The notes under the pieces were generated by a model that did no database searches, was not told the origin of the DNA, and saw only the letters and a program-made list of their open reading frames with translations. Positions 12,560 to 22,110 of a DNA stretch of 64,000 nt are shown in pieces. The stretch covers positions 587,001 through 651,000 of the forward strand of contig BSBK01002801.1 of the NCBI GenBank assembly GCA_027943335.1. The letters are read 5' to 3'. The first letter of the stretch is position 1; each line of letters opens with the position of its first letter. Origin of the DNA: Chamaecyparis obtusa (lineage: Eukaryota; Streptophyta; Pinopsida; Cupressales; Cupressaceae). The position numbers were made by a program, and so were the translations under genes.

Positions 12560-13376
12560 AAGTATCTTGACAGGTGGCAAGATCCTCGCTATCCCATTGG
12601 CCGAAAGGTAGAATGCAATTCCTTGTTCATTTCTGTCATATTGAACCTTGTTTAGGAGCTTCAAATAAACTTAAAACACTTTGGAGGCCTTTGTATTCAT
12701 ATCTTCATATAATCCAAGACTAGTCAAAGTAACTTCAATTTTTAATTTCTTGAATTTGAGCATCTGAACCTCCTTGAATGATTTTAATGCATAGGCTAAT
12801 GTTGAAACTTTCTTTGCAAGAACAATTTCCATTTTGAGATACATCCTTCACATTCTGAGCCTATAGATCATAACACCATATGGAGTCCAACTGAGATGAC
12901 AACATCACATTTGCATCAACAATCTCTGGAAACACAACTTAAGATCCTCTAGACTTGCAGAATTTCAATGTAACCAAATATTCTCCACTTGCAAATTCTA
13001 CTTTTATAACCATTACACACATTAGAACAGGAGAAATCTTGTCAACTGGATTGCACACACTGCCCCATAAAGTGAATCTTTGAAATTCCAAATGCTAGAC
13101 TTGTTATTGCATCAACCATATGAGAAGACTTCCATTAGGTCCCTTGTACATGCCTGGAGAATATTTCACAACTTTCATCTGCAAAAGATCATCAATGAGA
13201 GCCTGAAATCCTTGCCAGGTTGGGAACTATCACCTACCCATCATGACAAGACTTTTAAGTAACCCACCCAGCTCAGAGAAGGAAAGGCAATGATAGGGAA
13301 ACCTGGCAAAGAAAACCACCTAAGAAAGACTTAGACCTAGACACCAGACTAACTATGACTTCACAATCTTTCACTT
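12560..13376. other. Non-coding, nothing recognised
   Basis: AT-rich stretch inside the presumed ORF1 intron. No family signature and no strong repeat were seen; the short open frame at 13080-13262 looks accidental. Confidence 0.5.
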
Positions 13377-14158
13377 TTAACAACATAGGTATGGGGTGAA
13401 AAGTGAGGCAACAGATTGATTGGAAGGATAAGGGTCTTCGTCCAAATCAGTAGCACTATCAAGATGTATATTGAAACCAATGTCCTCTTCATCATGCACA
13501 TTGAATGGCTCTTCCATAAGGTTCCCTTCTTCAGTCTCAAGGGCCGTCATAGCTGCATTATCTTCAACAATGTCATTACCCACAATTGCACCCAATTCAT
13601 TGAAGTATTGGAAGGGTTGCCTCTTATACACTTTGGCATTTTTGAACTCTCTTCTCTGCATGTTGGCATAAATAAATGGATTAGGTTCTTTGTCTTTCAT
13701 TATTAACTTTAAAAGAAGGCAATATTATTTCCATCAAAATAGTAGAGAGATCACCCTACCTTCAGAAGCTCATCCCACACGCTATCCTTAGCATCCATGC
13801 ACTGAGTTGCCTCATTCCAAGTGAAACCACTTGTATTTCTTAGCTCTTTCATCACTCTATATGCAAGCTTCCAGGTTTTCAACTTATTTTTGAAGTTGTC
13901 CTTTGATAGATTGAGGTTCATATCAGTGTTGAACAACCTCTCAATGGTAGTCCACGCTTCTTTTTTCAAGCCTCCGCCACATTTTCTTCCTAGCTGTACT
14001 TGCTTGAGGAGCAAGTCTAGAAACTTGCGTTCCATTTCCTTTGTCCACATTATCTTCTTTGAGGAAGGAGATATTTGGCTCGTGTTACCAATTTCATCCA
14101 TGCTCATCATTAATTCTGTGTATGCCATGCTGTGTATACAAATTGTTGTTAATGGTAT

Positions 14159-14545
14159 AAACATTGACCCATAAAAGACCAATACTTCCAGATAGATACA
14201 AAAGAAAAAGGAAACCATAATGTATATCAAAGTATCTTCATACATAAGTTTACTCAAATAAAACACATTGACCCATAAAAGTCCAATACTTCTAGATATA
14301 AATAGAAGAAAAAGGAAACCATCATGTATATCAAAGTATCTTCATACATCAGTTTACTCAAATAAAACACATTGACCCATACAAGTCCAATACTTGCAGA
14401 GAAAAACATAAGAGAAAGGAAACCGTCATGTATATCAAAGTATATTCATACATTAGTTTACTCAAATAAAACACATTGACCCATACAAGTCCAATACTTG
14501 CAGAGAAAAACATAAGAAAAAGGAAACCATCATGTAGTCTTGACC
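14159..14545. repeat. 104-bp tandem repeat, about 3.7 copies
   Basis: Units begin with ACATTGACCCATA at 14161, 14265, 14369 and 14473, exactly 104 bp apart. The last unit is cut short near 14540. The array sits between the end of the transposase and the start of ORF1. Confidence 0.92.
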
Positions 14546-14606
14546 CATAAAAGAACAACTATTCTTGGGATCTGTACTCTTCCCACATTCTACTTGCTAT
14601 ATCATC

Positions 14607-15922
14607 TCAGAACTGTGCCCATTGGTCTCTATCACACTGAGACAACCCATATGTCTCCAGCATTGGTACATCTATACCATCACGATCATCTTCCACTTCA
14701 GTGCCATTTTCTGATGGAATGTCATCCTCTAACGTAATGTAGTTGTGTAGTATGCAACATGCTAATACAATATGGGCTTGTGTCATGATAGAATAAGACG
14801 TGGCATGCCTCATGATTGGAAAATGTTTCTTGAGAATACCAAATGTATGCTCTACTAAGTTTCTAAGAGAGGAGTGTCGATGGTTGAACAACTCTTGTCG
14901 AGAGTTTATTGGATTCTCTCTTGAAAACTCCTTCAGGTGGTAACATGTACACCGATAAGGAGCAAGAAATCCAGGTGCATTGGGATATCCAACATCCACT
15001 AGAAAATATTTTCCTAGATAAATAAAGTATATTATTAAAATGTGAAACATTGATTGTACCCTTGAGTATATTAAACTATGATTTGGCTTACCAGGGGGAA
15101 CAACAAGAGGATCTTCTCTTGACAGAGCTGAAGCTAGAACATGACTATCCACAACAGACCCTTCCCAACCAGCAAGGCAGCACTGAAACTTATGATCGAA
15201 GGAACACACACCCATAACATTTTGTGATAGGTTGCCTTTTCTATCATGATATTTACCTTGCATGTCGATATCAATGATAAATGGTATATGGGTTCCATCG
15301 ATAGCTCCAACACAATCCTATACAATATGATATAATCATCAATTCTACGGTTAACCAATAATATGATAAGAATAAAAATCCATACAAGAAATTTGTAACA
15401 ACACAAGAATTACCTTGAAGAATGGATCAAAAGTTCATTCCCACTAATTTTAGGAGTGTTTGGACTAGGTGGTAGAAAGAAATCCTTGTGGAGTCCTAAG
15501 ATAGCCCTCAACACCTTGTGGAAGTATCGGCTGATTGTCTCTCCTGAGTGCCCAAAGTTGTGGGCAATCTTGCGGTTCCTTAGATTATGGCCAACAGTGT
15601 GGAGGAACATCACAAGTTGTTCTTCTAATGTCAAGTGTATCGTATCTGTCAAGGTTTCTTTCAGCCTTAGGATAGTAGCTAGATGAAAGAAGGCTCCCCT
15701 ACTCATGCGAATCTGATCATGACAATCCACATCGTTGGAATGAATAACCATTCTATAAAAAGAATTTCCTTTTCTTTTTCATTTACCCATTTGTGCACTA
15801 CCTTCTTGGGCCACCACTACTGTGGCTATGACAACACAAGCAATAAGAGTTGTGAGAAGATGAGAATATGTGGTCTCCATAGCTACCCATCCTAGAATGT
15901 CAATATTCTTAATAGGATCCAT
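14607..15922 (-). pseudogene. PIF/Harbinger-like DDE transposase, broken
   Basis: The cut-and-paste transposase (DDE_Tnp_4-type). Three exons: 15922-15414, 15317-15092 and 15013-14607. The introns 15318-15413 (96 bp) and 15014-15091 (78 bp) both have GT-AG ends and splice in frame. All three catalytic residues are visible: Asp in D-C-V-G-A-I-D-G-T-H, Asp in F-L-V-D-V-G-Y and Glu in N-L-V-E-H-T-F-G-I-L-K. The C-terminal C-C-I-L-H-N-Y is also family-typical. An N-terminal helix-turn-helix-like part precedes them (Q-L-V-M-F-L-H-T-V-G-H-N...S-G-E-T-I-S-R-Y-F-H). Defects: an in-frame TAA at 15779-15781 and an apparent one-base loss near 15433, so that the expected D-P-F-F-K just before intron 1 is out of frame. 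No terminal inverted repeats or TTA/TAA target duplication were found. Confidence 0.85.
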
Positions 15923-16003
15923 CAATGGCCTGAAATGTGGACAAACACAATGATTTGAGTGAGGAGATATTGGTAGCATGTTGTTGATGTTCTATTTTTC
16001 TAT

Positions 16004-18335
16004 CTCTTTTTATGAAATTGAAAGTATTCTACAAATAAAAGTGATTTTAAGACATTTTAGAATCAATGTTCAACCTGTGATTCATCATATAAGCAATGCA
16101 TCATGATAGGAAGCAAACTGTTTGACAAAATACTCCAGAATATAAGCAATGCATCTCTTGGGTTTGGTTAGACCAACCAATCTCTTCAAATTAAAATCAT
16201 CAATTAAGTAACATGCTACAGTAGTTGAAAGTGGAGCTTTTGAACTGATAGGTGCTAATTAGGTTTTAAATTCCAAACCCTCATAATTTTGGTGAGGTTA
16301 TATGAGAGGGCTTTAGGATATATGAGAGGGCTTTAAAAAAATTTGATAAACCTGTACAATAATAAAAGTAGTATTGACTCTTATTTTGTTTCCTTTCCCA
16401 GATTTACATCATGGCCAAATTTTAGTGCATTTATTGCTATTGAGTCTCTTGAATAATCATGGTTTCCTTTCACATCCAAAATAAATATTAATTGACATTT
16501 GCGGGGCTGTCTTCTGTAGCTTCCCTCTGGAGCAACAATTCCAAGACCTGCTTGTGTCAAATCTTACGAAGTGAAAGTTTCTCAGGGTGTGGTCTGGGTA
16601 TGGATGGTAGACAGAAGCACTGTAGACCCCAAAAATATTCCATGGTTTGAACACTATGCCAAGCCTGGATTTTTTGACATCTCTTCAATACATGAACTTC
16701 CTTATGATTATTCCATTCTTCTTGAGAATCTGATGGATAAAGAGTACACTAACAAAGAAGGGAACAAGCAATATTTTAGTGCTTTGTTTCTATGTAGACC
16801 TGCAAGGCAAGGCACATCCATGCTAATTGTTAGATTTGGAGGGACACAAAATAGAGCCGAACTAAAATGGATACCCATGTAGGTCATCCATCAAACATGT
16901 AACAAGGTTTTTGAGCAGGACATGGGCTTTCTCTCTTCACAAAATGAGGTTTTTTTGAGGGAAAAGGTGCCTACCAGGGACTTGTATCTTAGCCTAAAGT
17001 CCTGTGACACATGGGTAACTGAATATAGAAAATGGTTCAACAGAGTTAAGCAAGGGCTTGTAGTTGTGCAATGCAAAGAACAAGAAATACCTTACAAATG
17101 CTCTTTAATGCTAGTTTTGTGATGCCCTGAATCTTTAGTTAGTCCTAATGATGATCTTTTATTCCCATACTTCAACTAGATGGGATGCAGACAATAGAGT
17201 ACAATATAGAAATGTTTTTAGACTTTCTGCCCTACTATTCTTGTGATGTAATAATACATTTTTATGTGTATACGTATTGGTACATTCTCGATTAGGAAGA
17301 AACACCCCAACCCTTCAAACAGTAAAAGAGCAATACTCTCATCTCTGCACAAGCAGCAAAAAAGTTTATCTTATTCGATTTTCCATCTCTCATGTATTTC
17401 CATACATCACATGTATTGAAATATTTCTTCACATGAATGAATGAATTTAATAATATCTATAGGGCCAAGCAGTTTACTAGACTTAGGGATAGACAACAAA
17501 TAGATAAGTATGATTGTGATATTACTATCAGAATTTAATTCTGTAGTTTTTGAGTCAAACTCATCAACCCATGTTTCATGAGTAGTAGCTCACATGAAGA
17601 TAAGCATGAAAAAAATCTCTTTTTCCTTTGACATCATGAATCTTCTACTATATATCTTGTATGAGATGGAATGAACATCCTTATTTCCTTAGAATCAATG
17701 TTCAACCTGTGATTCATCATATAAGAAAAATAGGCCTCATATCATTGAATGTTGCAAACTCAACTGGTAAGAAGAAAATGGGAATCCATCTCAGATTAAC
17801 CTTCAATGGCCTTTACATGAATCCCTACAGGTGACTATGGTAGCTAACTAGTTGATAACATTCAAAGTGATTGTCGTCATAGAAGAGTGAGATATAGGTG
17901 CAACTCTTTTTATGAAATTGAAAGTATTCTAAAAATAAAAGTGATTTTAAGACATTTTAGAATCAATGTTCAACTTGTGATTCATCATATAAGCAAAATA
18001 GGCCTCATATCATTGAATGTTGTGAACTCAACTGGTAAGAAGAAAATGGGAATCCATCTTAGATTAACCTTCAATGGCCTTTACATGAATTCCTATAGGT
18101 GACTGTGGTAGCTAACTAGTTGATAACATTCAAAGTGATTGTGGTCATAGAAGAGTGAGATATAGGTGCAACTCTTTTTATGAAATTGAAAGTATTCTAC
18201 AAATAAAAGTGATTTTAAGACATTTTAGAATCAATGTTCAACCTGTGATTCATCATATAAGCAAAATAGGCCTCATATCCTTGAATGTTGCGAACTCAAC
18301 CAGTAGAAGAAAATGAGAATCCATCTTAGAGCTCA
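16004..18335. repeat. 268-bp tandem array with a detached copy 1.6 kb away
   Basis: The word AGAATCAATGTTCAAC recurs at 17691, 17959 and 18227, exactly 268 bp apart; the third unit breaks off near 18335. A partial copy lies at about 16004-16102 (same word at 16059). The gene fragment at 16520-17122 lies between the detached copy and the array, so the array may once have been continuous and later interrupted. Confidence 0.85.
16520..17122 (+). pseudogene. Truncated PTC52 / pheophorbide a oxygenase-like gene copy
   Basis: Similar to the C-terminal half of plant chloroplast Rieske-type oxygenases of the PTC52/ACD1-like group. Seen in one frame: I-P-R-P-A-C-V-K-S-Y-E-V, V-S-Q-G-V-V-W-V-W-M, L-P-W-F-E-like (I-P-W-F-E-H-Y-A), H-E-L-P-Y-D-Y-S-I-L-L-E-N-L-M-D, then F-L-C-R-P...S-M-L-I-V-R-F-G-G, an in-frame TAG at 16880-16882, and K-V-F-E-Q-D-M-G-F-L-S-S-Q-N-E-V...D-T-W-V-T-E-Y-R-K-W. 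The N-terminal Rieske cluster is absent. The text jumps from N-L-M-D straight to a late segment, so the mononuclear-iron ligand region that normally follows N-L-M-D-P is deleted. No intron is seen over 600 bp, which suggests a processed copy or exon-fused fragment. It cannot encode an active enzyme. Confidence 0.8.
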
Positions 18336-18887
18336 AGTTATTCCTTAACGACACTAATCATATACTTAATCTACACCCCAATCCATTGAACAATGCACTA
18401 GTTCAGTTTATACACATTTATAACTTGCATGTAATGCAATTTATGCCATTATACAGGGTATACCATCCAAAGTTTTACCTAAGATACTCAATACAATGCA
18501 AACTAGGGGATATAGGTCCTAGACACAAGAAATTGTATCAAGATGAGTTTACATCACCAAACTTATGAACATTACCTCGTGATATATGAAAGGGTAAAAC
18601 TTACCAATTTATATGCAATTACCATATTATCTACATATAAAACAAGCATAGTTCACTTCCAATAATTCCATACTCAATGCATATAATACACCATCAAAAA
18701 GGGTACTCAAACAAAATAAGGTCTTGATTAGCCACCTTATCTTAGACGGAATACTCAATGACCAACAAGCATATAAGATAATCAAGGGTCAACCTCAAGG
18801 AGAACATCACACTTGGGAATCTCCTTGGCACACAAGAAGACCACATAATACTTCAAGAATTTACCAACAATGCATATAATACTTCAA

Positions 18888-19534
18888 GAATTAGGGTTTC
18901 ATGAAACCCTAGTCTGTGATGTAGCTGCAAGCAAAATGCCAGCTACATCATGAATTAGGGTTTCATGAAACCCTACAAGGTTATGGATTTGTGTTTCAGA
19001 TCTATGTTTAGCGACAAGTAATAAATCAAAAGCACTGGGCTATGAAATAAAAGCCTTATAATCAGTAAATGGAAGCTATGACATTATTAATGAAGGACAT
19101 TGAATCAATACCGATAACAGAATACCGTATAGCACAAATATCCAATACCGTATAACATAGATTTCTTCAATGAAACCCTAGTTTGTGATGTAGCTGCAAG
19201 AAAAATGCCAGCTACATCATGAATTAGAGTTTCATGAAACCCTACAAGGTTATGGATTTGTGTTTCAGATGTATGTTCAACGACAAGTAATAAATCAGAA
19301 GCACTGACCTATGAAATAAAAGCCTTATAATCAGTAAATGGAAGCTACAAAATTATTAATGAAGGACATTAAATTAATACTGATAACAGAATACCATATA
19401 GCAGAAAAATCCAATATCGTATAACACAAATTTATAAAATGAAACCCTAGTTCATGATGTAGCTGCAAGCAAAATGCCAGCTACATCATGAATTAGGGTT
19501 TCATGAAACCCTAGTTCATGATGTAGCTAACATG
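18888..19534. repeat. 269-bp tandem array with palindromic AAACCCTA blocks
   Basis: The word TGATGTAGCTGCAAG recurs at about 18917, 19186 and 19455, 269 bp apart. Each unit holds inverted AGCTACATCATGAA...TTCATGATGTAGCT arms and a TTAGGGTTTCATGAAACCCTA core. At about 19481-19532 these combine into a palindrome of roughly 52 bp with one mismatched pair. Confidence 0.88.
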
Positions 19535-19639
19535 AACCGCAATGTATGTCAAAGATCAACAAGGTCCACATTATCATGACTTACAGATCAACAAGGTTAT
19601 GCAAAATACATAATGAACTAGTTTGAAAGAAAAATACCT

Positions 19640-19822
19640 GATGAGGAAGTGAAAAGACAACACAAAAACTATGAAGAGCACACCGCACACGATAGGCAGG
19701 AGCATGCATACGGCAAATGAAAACCCAAGAGCAGACCGTGAGCACACTGCACATGATAGGAAGGAGCAGACAAATGATGAACAAAAACCCAAGAGTAGAC
19801 TGCAAGCACACCGCGAAGAGCA
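19640..19822. repeat. 64-bp minisatellite, about 2.7 copies
   Basis: AGCACACCGC-type words at 19677, 19741 and 19805 define a 64-bp period. The three overlapping minus-strand open frames across this interval simply read through the repeat and are not genes. Confidence 0.8.
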
Positions 19823-20052
19823 AAGAAATAAAGACTATTTTTAGCAATTTTTTTCTCCTTCTTCACAAAAATGAATTTTGGTTTTACTACTGCACGTGGG
19901 AGAATTGGGGCAGACGCGACTGGATATTAAATTTCATTCACAAAAACCCAAATCCACGAATTGAAAATCAAATTCCAACTATTTGGTGGGAAGATGGTGC
20001 CACCCATTTTAGGGCCAAACCTAATTTTGAACCCTAAACCTTGAATTGCATT

Positions 20053-20880
20053 TTACTCTCCCAAACGACGGATTTGCTGAAAATCAGGAAGTGTCACCGC
20101 CAATTCCACTCTAATTCCTGCAAACAAACGGGGCCTTTCAGGTAGCACACCTTCATAAGCAACCTGGGCTTCAACAATGTTATTCATTCTACCTTGTAAC
20201 CTCTTGGCACCAATGGCCACAATGCCCCCTTTCAAGTTTTTGGCCACCATGCCAACCCCAGAAGGCGCCAGATTACCTTTTGTTGCTTCTTTGAAATTGA
20301 ATTTTCACCATCCCCGATCTAGAGCAACCTACTTCACATTTTCTTTAAATGCCCTAGAAGAGGGATCAACACTAGAAGACCCATTAACAAGCTAAAAATT
20401 CAAAAGAGGCTACTAAGATTGAATTTTGCTGTCCCTAGAGAAGGGGTTTTTGGATCTATTAATATTTTGGATTGCCACATTCACTAGCTCTGATATAGCT
20501 ACTTCTGGTCTATTGTATGCCCTTTGAATAGGTTCCCATTTATCATTGAAGATCCTTTTATTGCACACTTTCCATATCTCCCATGATCGTAGACAGATAA
20601 ATTTTCCATAAGTAGGAAAAGGTTGAAGAGCTCGCACTGACCCCAACATTGGAAAAGAGCCATCAACATCCCATGCATTGGGCCTATCTAATTTAACTTA
20701 CTCATAACAAATTTCTAACACTTATAAGAATATTTACAATGTAGAAACATGTGATCTAGAGTTTCTTCCTGAACATAACAAAAAAACACACCTCCCATGC
20801 CTTTGGAAGGAAATGCTTATTCCAACTAGATGAAAATCTTAACCTTGAAGCATCTATATTTAAATGTTAAAACATAAATG
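20053..20880 (-). pseudogene. LINE ORF2 3' end: zinc-finger-like region and RNase H
   Basis: 20649-20413 carries R-S-W-E-I-W-K-V-C-N-K-R-I-F-N, the hallmark that follows the zf-RVT region in plant LINEs; Cys and His residues of a degenerate finger lie just upstream. 20340-20053 reads as an RNase H domain with K-G-N-L-A-P-S-G-V-G, I-V-A-I-G-A-K-R-L and N-N-I-V-E-A-Q. The first catalytic Asp appears lost (N-F-K-E-A where N-F-D-G-A is usual). Stops interrupt it. Confidence 0.65.
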
Positions 20881-22080
20881 CTTTTCTTAACAAGTAAATA
20901 AAAGATACATTGCATTTTGTTCCTATCAATTAGTAATATATATATATAGTCCTTGCTTAGACAACATTATAGCAATAATAGTTTATGTATATAAAAAAAA
21001 TTAGATATGCAATATTGTTCTTAATTAATTAAATATAATAATAAATAGATAACTAGTATCATATAGTCCTGTCTTCTATGTGGTAACCTAAATGCACTCT
21101 CATAGTGTATAAATATAACACACTTAAAAAAAAAGGGATGTTTCACATACACTCATACATATCATAATTGATCTGTAGAATAATAGTAATAATATACCTA
21201 TAATACTAAATTATTATCATATTAATTATGAATAACATATATGATTCTTAGTAGTAATCATGCTATTATTTATTATTAATGACTAATATAATTATAATAA
21301 TAAGTATTAATTATGCAATTATAGATTTATTTATGCATTATATCATTATCTAATGATTATGTATTACTTTAATTATTATATTATATAAGTAAGTACTATC
21401 TTATGATTACTAAAAGATAATTAAAGTAATACATTTAATTTATTGTATGTTTGCTATTATAAATGTATGTATTTGTCAAATTATTATTGTAAGAAATCAA
21501 GTGGTCTTTTAACCCATTGCATTTTGAATAGAAATAGGACAAGATGAGTCACAATTATAGAATATTTGTTATATAATATTATATAAATGGATACTATCTT
21601 ATCATCACTAAAAGATAATTAAATATATACATTTGATATATTGTATGTTTGATATTTATAAATGTATATATTTCTTCAACTATTATTGTAAAAAATCAAG
21701 TTGTCTTTTTACCCATTACATTGTCAATATAAATAGGACAAAAAGAGCCACAATTATAAAAAAGTAAAATTACTATTGTATGAAAATGAAATAAAAATAC
21801 AAACATTATAACATTTAGTCAATTCATTTTTATTCTTACTTCTTATTGTTTGATAGATTGACATTTTAAGAGTTGATGTCATCCTAATAAGACTTTAGAG
21901 CACTATTGGAACACTATTATCCAATAGAATAAAAGATAATATAATTTATGTATTTTAAAATAAATTAGAAAAAAAATTGTAAACTTTAGAAAATTTGGTG
22001 AACATTTTTAAATTTTGGATGTTGATTGGTTTATGCTTTGACATTTAATTGATTTTGGGTGAATGCATAAGCATTCTTGC
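20881..22080. other. AT-rich insertion inside the LINE, with a 199-bp duplication
   Basis: No coding potential. It separates the two zf-RVT-side parts of the LINE, so it is probably a later insertion. ACTATCTTAT...AAAAGATAATT recurs at 21394 and 21593, and similarity continues for about 170 bases through CCACAATTATA, so part of the block is an old tandem duplication. Confidence 0.55.
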
Positions 22081-22110
22081 CTGTAGTAGAAACTAACAAA
22101 GATGGCTCAA

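Larger units (their letters stand above)
10360..14128 (-). pseudogene. PIF/Harbinger-type ORF1: Myb/SANT-like DNA-binding protein, three exons
   Basis: The accessory DNA-binding protein of a Harbinger transposon. Exon 1 (14128-13760) starts at MAYTELM and holds a Myb/SANT-like domain with W-T-K-E-M-E-R-K-F-L-D-L-L, R-C-G-G-G-L-K-K-E-A-W and a terminal V-W-D-E-L-L-K; it ends at an AAG/GTAGGG donor. Exon 2 begins at about 13706 after an AG acceptor and carries F-K-N-A-K-V-Y-K-R-Q-P-F-Q-Y-F-N-E-L-G, typical of the second part of this family; the intron would be only 53 bp. Exon 3 (about 10780-10360) ends the protein with an acidic, helical tail closing in D-W-I-A-A-T-Y-G-G. The 2.6-kb gap between exons 2 and 3 contains the hairpin array at 11.7-12.5 kb. 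It lies downstream of, and on the same strand as, the transposase at 14607-15922. Splice sites for exons 2 to 3 are not resolved, so function is uncertain. Confidence 0.6.

Noticed and set aside
13416..14174. Plus-strand frames across 13.4-14.2 kb
   Set aside because: Shadows of the Myb/SANT exons, which carry the recognisable domain on the minus strand.
17691..18335. CRISPR-like array
   Set aside because: The repeats are 268-bp tandem units, not short repeats with unique spacers, and the genome is a plant nucleus.
19574..19866. Three overlapping minus-strand frames with Cys/Leu-rich, membrane-like text
   Set aside because: They read through a 64-bp tandem repeat in three frames, with the same words recurring in each.
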